A stretch of DNA of 6,581 nt from positions 1 to 6,581 of the forward strand of contig JADFFP010000076.1 in the NCBI GenBank assembly GCA_022568115.1, read 5' to 3'. Origin of the DNA: Pseudomonadota bacterium (GTDB lineage Bacteria; Pseudomonadota; Alphaproteobacteria; Sphingomonadales; SMXR01). The notes beneath the pieces were generated by a model. That model did no database searches. It was not told the origin of the DNA and saw only the letters and a program-made list of their open reading frames with translations. A program made the translations under genes and the position numbers. This document shows, piece after piece, positions 1 through 5,146 of the stretch. Numbering within the stretch: the stretch's first letter is position 1; the number at the start of each line of letters is the position of its first letter.

Positions 1-381
1 CGGCAAATCCTTGAAAGCCTGTCCGGCGCCGGGGCGGGGATTCTGCTCGGCTCCGACGCGCCGCAGCTCTACAGCGTCCCGGGGTTTTCTCTTGTCAGGG
101 AAATGGAGGCGATGGCGGAAGCGGGCATGTCACCCGAAGCCATTTTGAGATCCGGCACCGCCACGGCCGGGGAATTTTTCAGTAACAAGGACAGGTTTGG
201 GATGATCGCCCCGGGGCATCGCGCTGATCTGATCCTGCTGGATGAAAACCCGCTGAAGGATATCTCGAACATGCGTTCTATCGCCGGTGTCATGGTGCGC
301 GGGATATGGCTGTCGCGGGCAGAGATCGAGGCCCGTCTGGCCGGGATCGAGGAGCGCAACAAGGGCGGTTCTTTCTTCTAA
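1..381 (+). CDS. Amidohydrolase, imidazolonepropionase-like (C-terminal part)
   Basis: This is the last 126 residues of a metal-dependent hydrolase whose start lies left of the window. Visible near the beginning is GSDAP (residues 17-21), where the Asp matches the C-terminal metal-ligand Asp of the amidohydrolase barrel. It is followed by a helical stretch with the family pattern EAGMSPEAILRSGTATA, then by the small beta-sandwich tail (FGMIAPGHRADLILLDENPL, then DISN and GVMVRG). This order is typical of COG1228 imidazolonepropionase-like and Xaa-Pro dipeptidase-like amidohydrolases. These hydrolyse cyclic amides or peptides and are metal-bound. The substrate cannot be told from the tail, and any signal peptide would be outside the window. 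The TAA stop is 25 bp before the next gene on the same strand, so the two are probably cotranscribed. Family is well supported; substrate is unknown. Confidence 0.87.
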   Translation, partial: RQILESLSGAGAGILLGSDAPQLYSVPGFSLVREMEAMAEAGMSPEAILRSGTATAGEFFSNKDRFGMIAPGHRADLILLDENPLKDISNMRSIAGVMVRGIWLSRAEIEARLAGIEERNKGGSFF

Positions 382-406
382 TAATCAACCACAAGGAGCA
401 GTTATT

Positions 407-958
407 ATGAGTAAATTCGAACTTTATGACCTGGAAAGCGCGCCGGAAGCGTCGCGCCCGTTTCTCGAGGCGGCCCAAACCAAATTTGGGTTTATCCCCA
501 ATATCCTGCGCCTCCAGGCCGAAGCTCCGGCTCTGCTGAAAGGCTATATGACGCTCAGCGGGATTTTTTCTGAATCGGGCCTGACCCCCGGTGAACAGCA
601 GGTGGTGTTGCTGGCGGCCAGTATCGCCAACAAATGCCACTACTGCGCCGCCGCCCATTCGATGGCGGCGACCGGGGCCGCCGTCGGCCAGGAAGTTATT
701 GAAGCGATCCGCACCAATGAGACCCTTAAGGACCATAAGCTGGAGGCCCTGGTCACCCTGACCAAAAAGATGATAGAGGCCCGCGGCTGGCTGACTGGGG
801 ATGATATCGAACCGTTCCTGGAAGCCGGCTATTCGCGCGCCGATGTCATGCACGTGGTTTTGGGAATCGCGGTGAAAACCATGACCCATTACGTCAATCA
901 CATGGCCGAAACCCCGCTCGATGAGGCATTTGAAAAATTTAAGGTTAGAGTAAAGTAA
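407..958 (+). CDS. Carboxymuconolactone decarboxylase / AhpD-like protein
   Basis: This gene encodes a 183-residue, probably cytosolic, all-helical protein of the CMD/AhpD superfamily. The diagnostic core is NKCHYCAAAH (residues 75-84). It gives the Cys77-x-x-Cys80 pair and His84 that act as a redox or peroxidase centre in AhpD-like members, which reduce hydroperoxides via thiols. True decarboxylases of the superfamily lack this CxxC, so an AhpD-like redox role is likelier than decarboxylation. The N-terminal half (FGFIPNILRLQAEAPALLKG) is typical of the peroxidase-related, uncharacterised branch. The ATG at 407 is chosen because AAGGAG at 393-398 precedes it by 8 nt; the frame is open farther upstream but lacks support and overlaps the previous gene. 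The last three codons (R-V-K) and the stop lie inside the left arm of the inverted repeat described at 947-1211, so the very C-terminus may be recently altered. Physiological substrate unknown. Confidence 0.92.
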   Translation: MSKFELYDLESAPEASRPFLEAAQTKFGFIPNILRLQAEAPALLKGYMTLSGIFSESGLTPGEQQVVLLAASIANKCHYCAAAHSMAATGAAVGQEVIEAIRTNETLKDHKLEALVTLTKKMIEARGWLTGDDIEPFLEAGYSRADVMHVVLGIAVKTMTHYVNHMAETPLDEAFEKFKVRVK

Positions 959-1010
959 TCTCAATAGGAATTATTTGACCGGGAATATTTTTCTGCATGG
1001 CAAGGCAGTA

Positions 1011-1042
1011 CGGGCGCAGTGGTGTGATCACCATAAGGCCCG
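1011..1042. repeat. Stem-loop in left arm of the inverted-repeat element
   Basis: CGGGC (1011-1015) pairs with GCCCG (1038-1042), and TGGTG (1020-1024) pairs with CACCA (1029-1033) around a TGAT loop. A symmetric 4x4 internal loop (GCAG/TAAG) separates the two stems; G1019-T1034 could add a wobble pair. No T-run follows on the + strand, so it is not a typical intrinsic terminator for the gene ending at 958, though it could shorten that transcript or protect its 3' end. Its counterpart in the right arm has the same two-stem layout with different bases. Confidence 0.6.
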
Positions 1043-1113
1043 GACTAACAAAGCCAGGCATAAAAAGAACCCGGCAGACACTGTGGGAAACAGACTTTAT
1101 GGAAATACGTCTA

Positions 1114-1149
1114 GGCCTTTCTATGATGCCCCACATCATTTTCAAGGCC
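1114..1149. repeat. Stem-loop in right arm of the inverted-repeat element
   Basis: GGCCTT (1114-1119) pairs with AAGGCC (1144-1149), and ATGATG (1123-1128) pairs with CATCAT (1134-1139) around a CCCCA loop. The stems are separated by a 3x4 internal loop. That gives twelve perfect pairs in 36 nt. It mirrors the stem-loop at 1011-1042 in layout and in distance from the element's outer end, which is why I treat both as parts of one structure. Confidence 0.6.
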
Positions 1150-1216
1150 CATCCTGTTTCCATTTTGCCTGTTTCCCATCAAATTATTTCCAATTGAAAT
1201 TATTTTACTCTTTGAC

Positions 1217-1245
1217 TTGATTTTCTAAAAATTTCCCCATATGTT
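1217..1245 (+). promoter_or_regulatory. Probable promoter of rpmF
   Basis: TTGATT (1217-1222) and TATGTT (1240-1245) are separated by 17 nt and lie 33 nt before the rpmF ATG, implying a short leader. An overlapping TTGACT at 1212-1217 is closer to consensus but would need a 20-nt or longer spacer. The 30 nt before it (about 1181-1210) are very A/T-rich, with AAATTATTT at 1181-1189 repeated at 1197-1205, as expected for an UP-element-like region of a ribosomal protein promoter. That A/T-rich segment is the outer part of the right arm of the inverted-repeat element. The call rests on base patterns only. Confidence 0.45.
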
Positions 1246-1278
1246 GCGCGCGCCTCAAGGAATCGAAAGGATAAAGCG

Positions 1279-1464
1279 ATGGCTGTTCCAAAAAGTAAAA
1301 TCTCCCCGTCAAGAAGGGGCATGCGCCGTTCGCACGACAAACTGGGCCAACCGCATTACCAGGAAGACGCAACCACCGGTGAGCTGACCCGGCGCCATCA
1401 CGTCGACCTGAAAACCGGCATGTACCGGGGCAAGCAGGTGACCGAGCCCAAGGGCGAGTTTTAA
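1279..1464 (+). CDS. rpmF: 50S ribosomal protein L32 (bL32)
   Basis: This gene encodes a 61-residue basic protein of the large ribosomal subunit. It opens with the family signature [20 protein letters not shown] and has [15 protein letters not shown] in the C-terminal half. It contains no cysteine, so it is the zinc-independent form without a CxxC zinc ribbon, as is normal in Alphaproteobacteria. Length and sequence are typical of that class. The ATG is preceded by AAAGGA (1266-1271) at a 7-nt spacing. It has its own predicted promoter. Nothing else on this strand follows, so it is probably transcribed alone; the frequent partners plsX and fabH of other bacteria are not in this window. The gene converges with the amino acid catabolism block on the other strand. 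Confidence 0.97.
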   Translation: MAVPKSKISPSRRGMRRSHDKLGQPHYQEDATTGELTRRHHVDLKTGMYRGKQVTEPKGEF

Positions 1465-1498
1465 GTCCACTTCAATAACGTTTATTACCTTCACCGCT

Positions 1499-1521
1499 TC
1501 CGCCTTCGTTTCGCTATGGCG
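1499..1521. repeat. Short palindromic repeat remnant (TCCGCC...CTATGGCG)
   Basis: TCCGCC (1499-1504) is followed by CTATGGCG (1514-1521) and GTGACA. The same pairing of TCCGCC with CTATGGCGGACA occurs in longer form at 1726-1766. I read this as a shortened or diverged copy of the same intergenic repeat. Nearby, CAGGC (1525-1529) and GCCTG (1537-1541) form a small hairpin without a T-run. The stretch 1465-1580 after rpmF shows nothing else I can support, in particular no clear terminator for rpmF. Confidence 0.35.
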
Positions 1522-1579
1522 TGACAGGCCGGCGCAGCCTGGAAAGCGGGCATGATAAGAAGTGGGGTTTATAAAAAAT

Positions 1580-1682
1580 CGTCATACCGGCTTTAGGCCG
1601 GTATCCGGCAAATGTTTGTGCAATTCTCCGGCCTATTAAACAAAAACAAAAGACCGGATGCCCGACTGAATCGGGCATGACG
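1580..1682. repeat. Pair of REP-like palindromes in inverted orientation
   Basis: Unit one (1580-1608) reads CGTC, an 8-bp perfect stem ATACCGGC/GCCGGTAT (1584-1591 with 1597-1604, loop TTTAG), then CCGG. Unit two (1654-1682), read on the - strand, has the same plan: CGTC, stem ATGCCCGA/TCGGGCAT with its palindrome at 1658-1665 and 1671-1678, then CCGG. The borders (CGTCAT and ATCCGG) are identical while the stem bases differ in a compensated way, so pairing is preserved. The two units face each other across a 45-nt A/T-rich spacer, the arrangement of a bacterial interspersed mosaic (BIME-like) element. Palindromes of the GTCATGCCCG...CGGGCAT type are, from general knowledge, abundant between genes in Alphaproteobacteria. 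The position between convergent genes suits a role in 3'-end structure. Confidence 0.68.
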
Positions 1683-1695
1683 AAAAGGGGGACGT

Positions 1696-1781
1696 CCTCT
1701 CCCCTTCCGCCGCCGCTACCCTGGCTCCGCCGGAGGCTACGCCGAGGCGAGAAGCTATGGCGGACAAGCAAGGGAGAGGGG
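1696..1781. repeat. Nested palindromic intergenic repeat (CTCTCCC/GGGAGAG type)
   Basis: The outer arms CCTCTCCC (1696-1703) and GGGAGAGG (1772-1779) enclose a second stem, TCCGCC (1726-1731) with GGCGGA (1759-1764), and a small inner palindrome CGCC/GGCG (1740-1749). The CTATGGCGGACAAGC end resembles a repeat I know from many proteobacterial intergenic regions. A short open frame can be read through it, but low-complexity translations such as TPPLSLGGERE are characteristic of such repeats, not of real proteins. Confidence 0.55.
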
Positions 1782-1806
1782 ATAATGGCAGAGCGCTTCT
1801 TAAACT

Positions 1807-1883
1807 CCCTCTCCCCTCCGAGGGAGAGGGGTGGGGTGAGGGGGTCTTTTAATGCGTTTTTAATTTCAATCAAAACCCCCTCA
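1807..1883. repeat. Tandem hairpins: CCCTCTCCC/GGGAGAGGG and TGAGGGGG/CCCCCTCA
   Basis: CCCTCTCCC (1807-1815) pairs with GGGAGAGGG (1822-1830) around CTCCGA. Immediately after comes a second inverted repeat: TGAGGGGGT plus TTT (1837-1849, C1846 bulged) with AAAACCCCCTCA (1872-1883) around a 22-nt A/T-rich loop. Both sit in the convergent gap and could fold in RNA from either strand, so they may help end transcripts arriving from rpmF or from the opposing operon. Neither is followed by a strong T-run, so I list them as repeats and not as terminators. Confidence 0.5.
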
Positions 1884-1926
1884 ATATTTCCCAAAACCTT
1901 ATTATTCCAGAGCCGGCCACTTTAAT

Positions 1927-1954
1927 AACCCGGCGAAACGATTGCCCGGGGGTT
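1927..1954 (-). terminator. Possible weak terminator of the catabolic operon
   Basis: CCCGG (1929-1933) pairs with CCGGG (1946-1950) around a 12-nt loop; an alternative register pairs AACCC (1927-1931) with GGGTT (1950-1954). It begins about 10 nt beyond the stop codon of the aldehyde dehydrogenase gene. On the - strand it is followed by TTATTAAA, a poor U-tract. Position fits a terminator but the stem is short, so confidence is low. Confidence 0.3.
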
Positions 1955-1963
1955 CTGGCCTGG

Positions 1964-3466
1964 TCAATCCAGGTCGAACTTGATGCCCTGGGCGAGCGGC
2001 AAATCGGAACTGTAATTGACCGTCGAGGTGGAGCGGCGCATATACGCCTTCCACGAATCCGAGCCGGCTTCGCGCCCGCCGCCGGTTTCCTTCTCGCCGC
2101 CGAAAGCGCCGCCGATCTCGGCCCCCGAGGTGCCGATGTTGACATTGGCGATGCCGCAATCGGACCCGGCGGCTGAGGTAAAGCGCTCGGCTTCTCTGAC
2201 ATCATTGGTGAAGATCGCCGAGGACAGCCCCTGGGGAACCGCGTTTTGCATGGCCAGCGCCTGGTCGAAGCCCCGGTACTTCATGACGTAAAGGATCGGC
2301 GCGAAGGTCTCGTCGTGGACAATCGCGGTCTGCTCCCCCATCTCGACAATCGCCGGGTGGACGTAATAACTGTTCGGATACTCGTTCTGCAAGGTGCGCC
2401 CGCCGCCGGTGATTTTTCCGCCCTCGGCCTTGGCCGTCTTGAGCGCAGCCTCCATATCGTTAAAGGCTCCCTCATCGATCAGCGGGCCGACCAGCACGCC
2501 CTCTTCCAGCGGATTGCCGATCATGATCGAGGCGTAGGCTTTTTTGAGGCGCGGGATAAATTTATCGTAAATATCCTCATGAACCAGCAGCCGCCGGGTC
2601 GAGGTGCAGCGCTGGCCGCAGGTGCCGACCGCGCCGAACAATATTCCGCCCAGCGCCAGGTTCAAATCAGCGCTCGGCGCGACGATAATCGCGTTGTTGC
2701 CGCCCAGCTCCAGGATGGTGCTGCCAAAGCGCCTGGCGACGGCGGGGCCGACAATGCGCCCCATGGCGGTCGAGCCGGTGGCGCTGATCAGCTTGACGCG
2801 GGGATCATCGACCATTGCCGAGGCGATATTACGGCCGCAGATTGCCAGCTGCGATAACCCCTGCGGGGCCTGGCCGAATTTTTTTGCGGCACTCTCAAAC
2901 AGGTGCTGGGTGGCGATTGCCGTGATCGGGGTTTTATCGGACGGTTTCCAGATCACCGGATCGCCGCAGACCAGCGCCAGGGCGGCGTTCCACGCCCACA
3001 CCGCGACCGGGAAGTTAAAGGCGCTGATCACCCCGACCACGCCTAACGGGTGCCAGTTTTCACGCATCGCGTGGCCGGGCCGCTCGGAGGCGATGGTCAG
3101 GCCGTACAACTGGCGCGACAGGCCGACCGCGAAATCGCAGATGTCGATCATCTCCTGAACTTCACCGAGGCCCTCCTGCAACAGCTTGCCGTTCTCCAGC
3201 GTCACCAGCCGGCCCAGCGCGTCCTTGTGAGTGCGTAACTGTTCGCCCAGCAGCCGCACCAGCTCGCCGCGCACCGGAGCGGGTGTGACCTTCCATTGCT
3301 CGAACGCCTTGGCTGCCACGGCAATTTTTTTATCGAGGGTTGTGGCGGTGTCCTGTTGAACCTTGCCGATCACCGCGCCATCGATCGGGCTGGTGACGGT
3401 CAGGTCCCCTTTTTCGAAATTTTTCGGGTCCAGGCCCATCGATTTCAAACAATCATTCGCGTTCAT
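1964..3466 (-). CDS. ALDH7 family 2-aminoadipate semialdehyde dehydrogenase
   Basis: This 500-residue NAD(P)-dependent aldehyde dehydrogenase closely resembles antiquitin (ALDH7A1) and bacterial piperideine-6-carboxylate dehydrogenases. It oxidises 2-aminoadipate 6-semialdehyde to 2-aminoadipate in lysine breakdown. Catalytic elements: AFNFPVAVWAWN (oxyanion Asn151), VIWKPS (cofactor Lys174), LELGGNNAI (general base Glu253), GQRCTST (nucleophile Cys287) and HDETFAP (Glu386). ALDH7-specific parts are GEVQEMIDICDFAVGLSR (102-118), Arg286 directly before the nucleophile, and the C-terminal stretch with GAEIGGAFGGEKETGGGRE (448-466) ending in LPLAQGIKF, which shapes the aminoadipate pocket. Length is normal. 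The ATG is supported by GGGAG (3473-3477) 6 nt upstream. It starts 15 bp after the stop of the thiamine-diphosphate enzyme and is the last gene of the block. An odd detail is Cys283 four residues before the nucleophile, where antiquitin has Ala. No signal peptide; cytosolic. Family assignment is firm; the exact substrate is inferred from family and neighbours. Confidence 0.95.
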   Translation of the reverse strand: MNANDCLKSMGLDPKNFEKGDLTVTSPIDGAVIGKVQQDTATTLDKKIAVAAKAFEQWKVTPAPVRGELVRLLGEQLRTHKDALGRLVTLENGKLLQEGLGEVQEMIDICDFAVGLSRQLYGLTIASERPGHAMRENWHPLGVVGVISAFNFPVAVWAWNAALALVCGDPVIWKPSDKTPITAIATQHLFESAAKKFGQAPQGLSQLAICGRNIASAMVDDPRVKLISATGSTAMGRIVGPAVARRFGSTILELGGNNAIIVAPSADLNLALGGILFGAVGTCGQRCTSTRRLLVHEDIYDKFIPRLKKAYASIMIGNPLEEGVLVGPLIDEGAFNDMEAALKTAKAEGGKITGGGRTLQNEYPNSYYVHPAIVEMGEQTAIVHDETFAPILYVMKYRGFDQALAMQNAVPQGLSSAIFTNDVREAERFTSAAGSDCGIANVNIGTSGAEIGGAFGGEKETGGGREAGSDSWKAYMRRSTSTVNYSSDLPLAQGIKFDLD

Positions 3467-3481
3467 TTCAGTCTCCCAGTT

Positions 3482-5146
3482 TCAAACTCGTTTTTTCAAA
3501 TCCGACAGCGTGGCGGCGGGGCTGATCGCTTCCCGGTCGACAATAATCTCTATCAGGGCCGGACGGCCCTTTTCAAGGGCGACCTCGAAGGCGGCCTCGA
3601 ACCCCTGGTTGGAATCGGCAAAATAACCGTCCAGACCGAACGCCTTGGCCAATTCCATAAAATTCGGGTTCTCGAGGTCGGTGCCTGAAACCCGCCCCGG
3701 AAATTGTTTTTCCTGATGCATCCGGATGGTGCCAAGCATGGAATTGTTAAACACCAGGAAGATCACCGGCACATTGTATTGCACCGCGGTCGCCAATTCC
3801 TGGCCGGTCATCAAAAAACAGCCGTCGCCGGAACACGAAATGACGATCCGCTCAGGGTGAACCAGCTTGGCGGCGATCGCCGCCGGCACCCCGTAGCCCA
3901 TGGCGCCGCTGGTGGGCGCCACTTGCGTGCCGAGCGCCCGGTAATGATAAAAACGGTGCAGCCAGGCGGTATAATTGCCGGCGCCGTTGGTAAAAATGGT
4001 ATCATCGGGAAGGGTTTCGCGGAAATAGCGGTAAATCTCCGCCACCTGCACCCGGCCCGGATTTTGGGTCGGTTCGGACCATTTGAGATAATCCTTGCGG
4101 GCGGATTGCAGCCATCCCGCCCAGTCATCCTTTTTCCCGAATTTCACGGCCTTAAGGGCGGCGATGAAATTGGCCGGGGTGGAATGGATCGCCAGATCGG
4201 CCTGGTAAACCCTGCCCAGTTCCTGCTTGCCGGAATGGACATGGACCAGGGTCTGTTCCGGCACCGGCGGTTTCAAGAGGGTATAGCCGGAAGTGGTCAT
4301 CTCGCCCAGCCGCGGCCCCAGCGCCAGGATCACATCCGCTTCCCGGACCATCGCCGCCAGCTTCGGGTTGATGCCAATGCCGATGTCGCCGACGTAATTA
4401 TCAGAGCGCGGATCAATCCGGTCCTGGTAACGGAAGGCGCAGCCGGCCGGCAGTCCTTCGCGTTCGGCAAAGTCGCGGAAACCGGTCACCGCCTCACCGC
4501 TCCAGCCGGAGCCGCCCAGGATTACCAGCGGCTTTTCGGCCCGGCGCATCAGGGCGGCCAGGTTTTTCAGGTCTTCCGCCTTCGGCGCCGCCAAATCCGG
4601 CGCCTGGGGTTTGATTTTGGCGGGTGAACATTCAGCGTTCAATATATCCTCCGGCAGCGCGATCACCACCGGCCCCGGGCGTCCCGAGCGCGCCACATGA
4701 AAGGCCCTGGTCATCACCTCCGGGATATCCTTGACATCCTCGACCTGCTCGACCCATTTGGCCAGGGGCGCGAACATTTTTTTGTAGTCGACCTCCTGGA
4801 AGGCCTCATAGCCGATCTGATGGGTCGCCACCTGGCCGACCAGCATGATCAGCGGGGTCGAATCCTGCCGGGCGGTATGGATACCAATCGAGGCATTGGT
4901 CGCACCCGGCCCGCGTGTCACCAGGCAAATGCCGGGCTCGCCGGTCAGCTTGCCATAGGCCTCGGCCATATTGGAGGCGCCCGATTCATGGCGGCAGGTG
5001 ATCAGTTTAATTTTATCGGCAACATCATAAAGGGCGTCGAGGATCGGCAAATAGCTCTCGCCGGGAACGCAAAAGGCGATCCCGGCCCGGTGTGCAACCA
5101 GCGCGTCAACGACCGCCTTGCCGCCGCTATATGGTTGATCAGCCAA
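3482..5146 (-). CDS. Thiamine diphosphate-dependent acetolactate synthase-like enzyme
   Basis: This 554-residue protein has the three-domain plan of the acetolactate synthase/2-oxo acid decarboxylase superfamily. The N-terminal pyrimidine-binding domain (about 5-170) has FCVPGESYLPILDAL and the catalytic Glu54 in CRHESGASNMAEAYG. The central domain spans about 190-335. The C-terminal diphosphate domain (about 365-535) has SGAMGYG and the TDP/Mg motif GDG (440-442) followed by NN (467-468). Such enzymes decarboxylate 2-oxo acids and may condense the product. Being wedged between two lysine-catabolic genes argues against a biosynthetic acetolactate synthase, and no small subunit is seen. My inference is a 2-oxo acid decarboxylase, perhaps for 2-oxoadipate; a 2-ketoarginine decarboxylase (AruI-like) is an alternative given astB nearby. 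No ATG fits: the TTG at 5146 gives the expected short lead before SGGKAVVDAL and overlaps the preceding gene by 8 nt, suggesting translational coupling. Only a weak GGAA-like site precedes it. Superfamily is sure, reaction is not. Confidence 0.9.
   Translation of the reverse strand: MADQPYSGGKAVVDALVAHRAGIAFCVPGESYLPILDALYDVADKIKLITCRHESGASNMAEAYGKLTGEPGICLVTRGPGATNASIGIHTARQDSTPLIMLVGQVATHQIGYEAFQEVDYKKMFAPLAKWVEQVEDVKDIPEVMTRAFHVARSGRPGPVVIALPEDILNAECSPAKIKPQAPDLAAPKAEDLKNLAALMRRAEKPLVILGGSGWSGEAVTGFRDFAEREGLPAGCAFRYQDRIDPRSDNYVGDIGIGINPKLAAMVREADVILALGPRLGEMTTSGYTLLKPPVPEQTLVHVHSGKQELGRVYQADLAIHSTPANFIAALKAVKFGKKDDWAGWLQSARKDYLKWSEPTQNPGRVQVAEIYRYFRETLPDDTIFTNGAGNYTAWLHRFYHYRALGTQVAPTSGAMGYGVPAAIAAKLVHPERIVISCSGDGCFLMTGQELATAVQYNVPVIFLVFNNSMLGTIRMHQEKQFPGRVSGTDLENPNFMELAKAFGLDGYFADSNQGFEAAFEVALEKGRPALIEIIVDREAISPAATLSDLKKRV

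Larger units (their letters stand above)
947..1211. repeat. Large imperfect inverted-repeat element upstream of rpmF
   Basis: Positions 947-985 pair with 1173-1211. The matched blocks are 947-954 with 1204-1211, 956-959 with 1199-1202, 961-965 with 1193-1197, 967-970 with 1188-1191, 973-978 with 1179-1184, and 981-985 with 1173-1177. A G-T pair at 955/1203 and isolated mismatches or bulges lie between. By my count about 34 of 39 positions pair. Similarity weakens but continues inward (ATGG, CAG and GGGC occur in both arms). Each arm then reaches its own stem-loop, starting 64 nt from the left end and 62 nt from the right end. A weak outward continuation to about 931 and 1226 is possible. The architecture suggests two diverged inverted copies of a ~100-nt sequence around a ~70-nt centre. 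I see no transposase, no convincing target-site duplication and no known family. A MITE or REP-like element is my first reading; a folded RNA is the alternative. This element occupies most of the 320-bp gap between the two genes. Confidence 0.7.

Noticed and set aside
961..1197. Structured RNA gene such as 6S RNA, SRP RNA or tmRNA
   Set aside because: I see a strong closing stem and hairpins, but not the conserved SRP motif, a tmRNA tag and acceptor stem, or a clear 6S central bubble with an adjacent promoter. Kept only as an alternative for the repeat element.
945..1220. Open frames of 66-81 codons on both strands inside the gap before rpmF
   Set aside because: They overlap the inverted-repeat arms and stem-loops, match no family I know, lack good ribosome binding sites, and one ends inside the neighbouring gene. 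They look like chance openings in the element.
1514..1925. Open frames of 126 (- strand) and 82 (+ strand) codons in the convergent gap
   Set aside because: They are translations of palindromic repeats (for example TPPLSLGGERE and the REP-derived part) and have no protein-like character.
1959..1973. CCTGG/CCAGG hairpin at the aldehyde dehydrogenase stop codon
   Set aside because: Only 5 bp, overlapping the stop codon and without a T-run. Not convincing as a terminator.
3704..4627. A 307-codon open frame on the + strand
   Set aside because: It lies wholly opposite the thiamine-diphosphate enzyme gene, whose motifs are unmistakable. It is an antisense shadow of GC-rich codons, as are the + strand frames opposite the other three - strand genes.
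3482..5146. Biosynthetic acetolactate synthase large subunit (ilvB)
   Set aside because: No regulatory small subunit or branched-chain biosynthesis gene is adjacent; the operon is catabolic. Only the superfamily assignment is kept.
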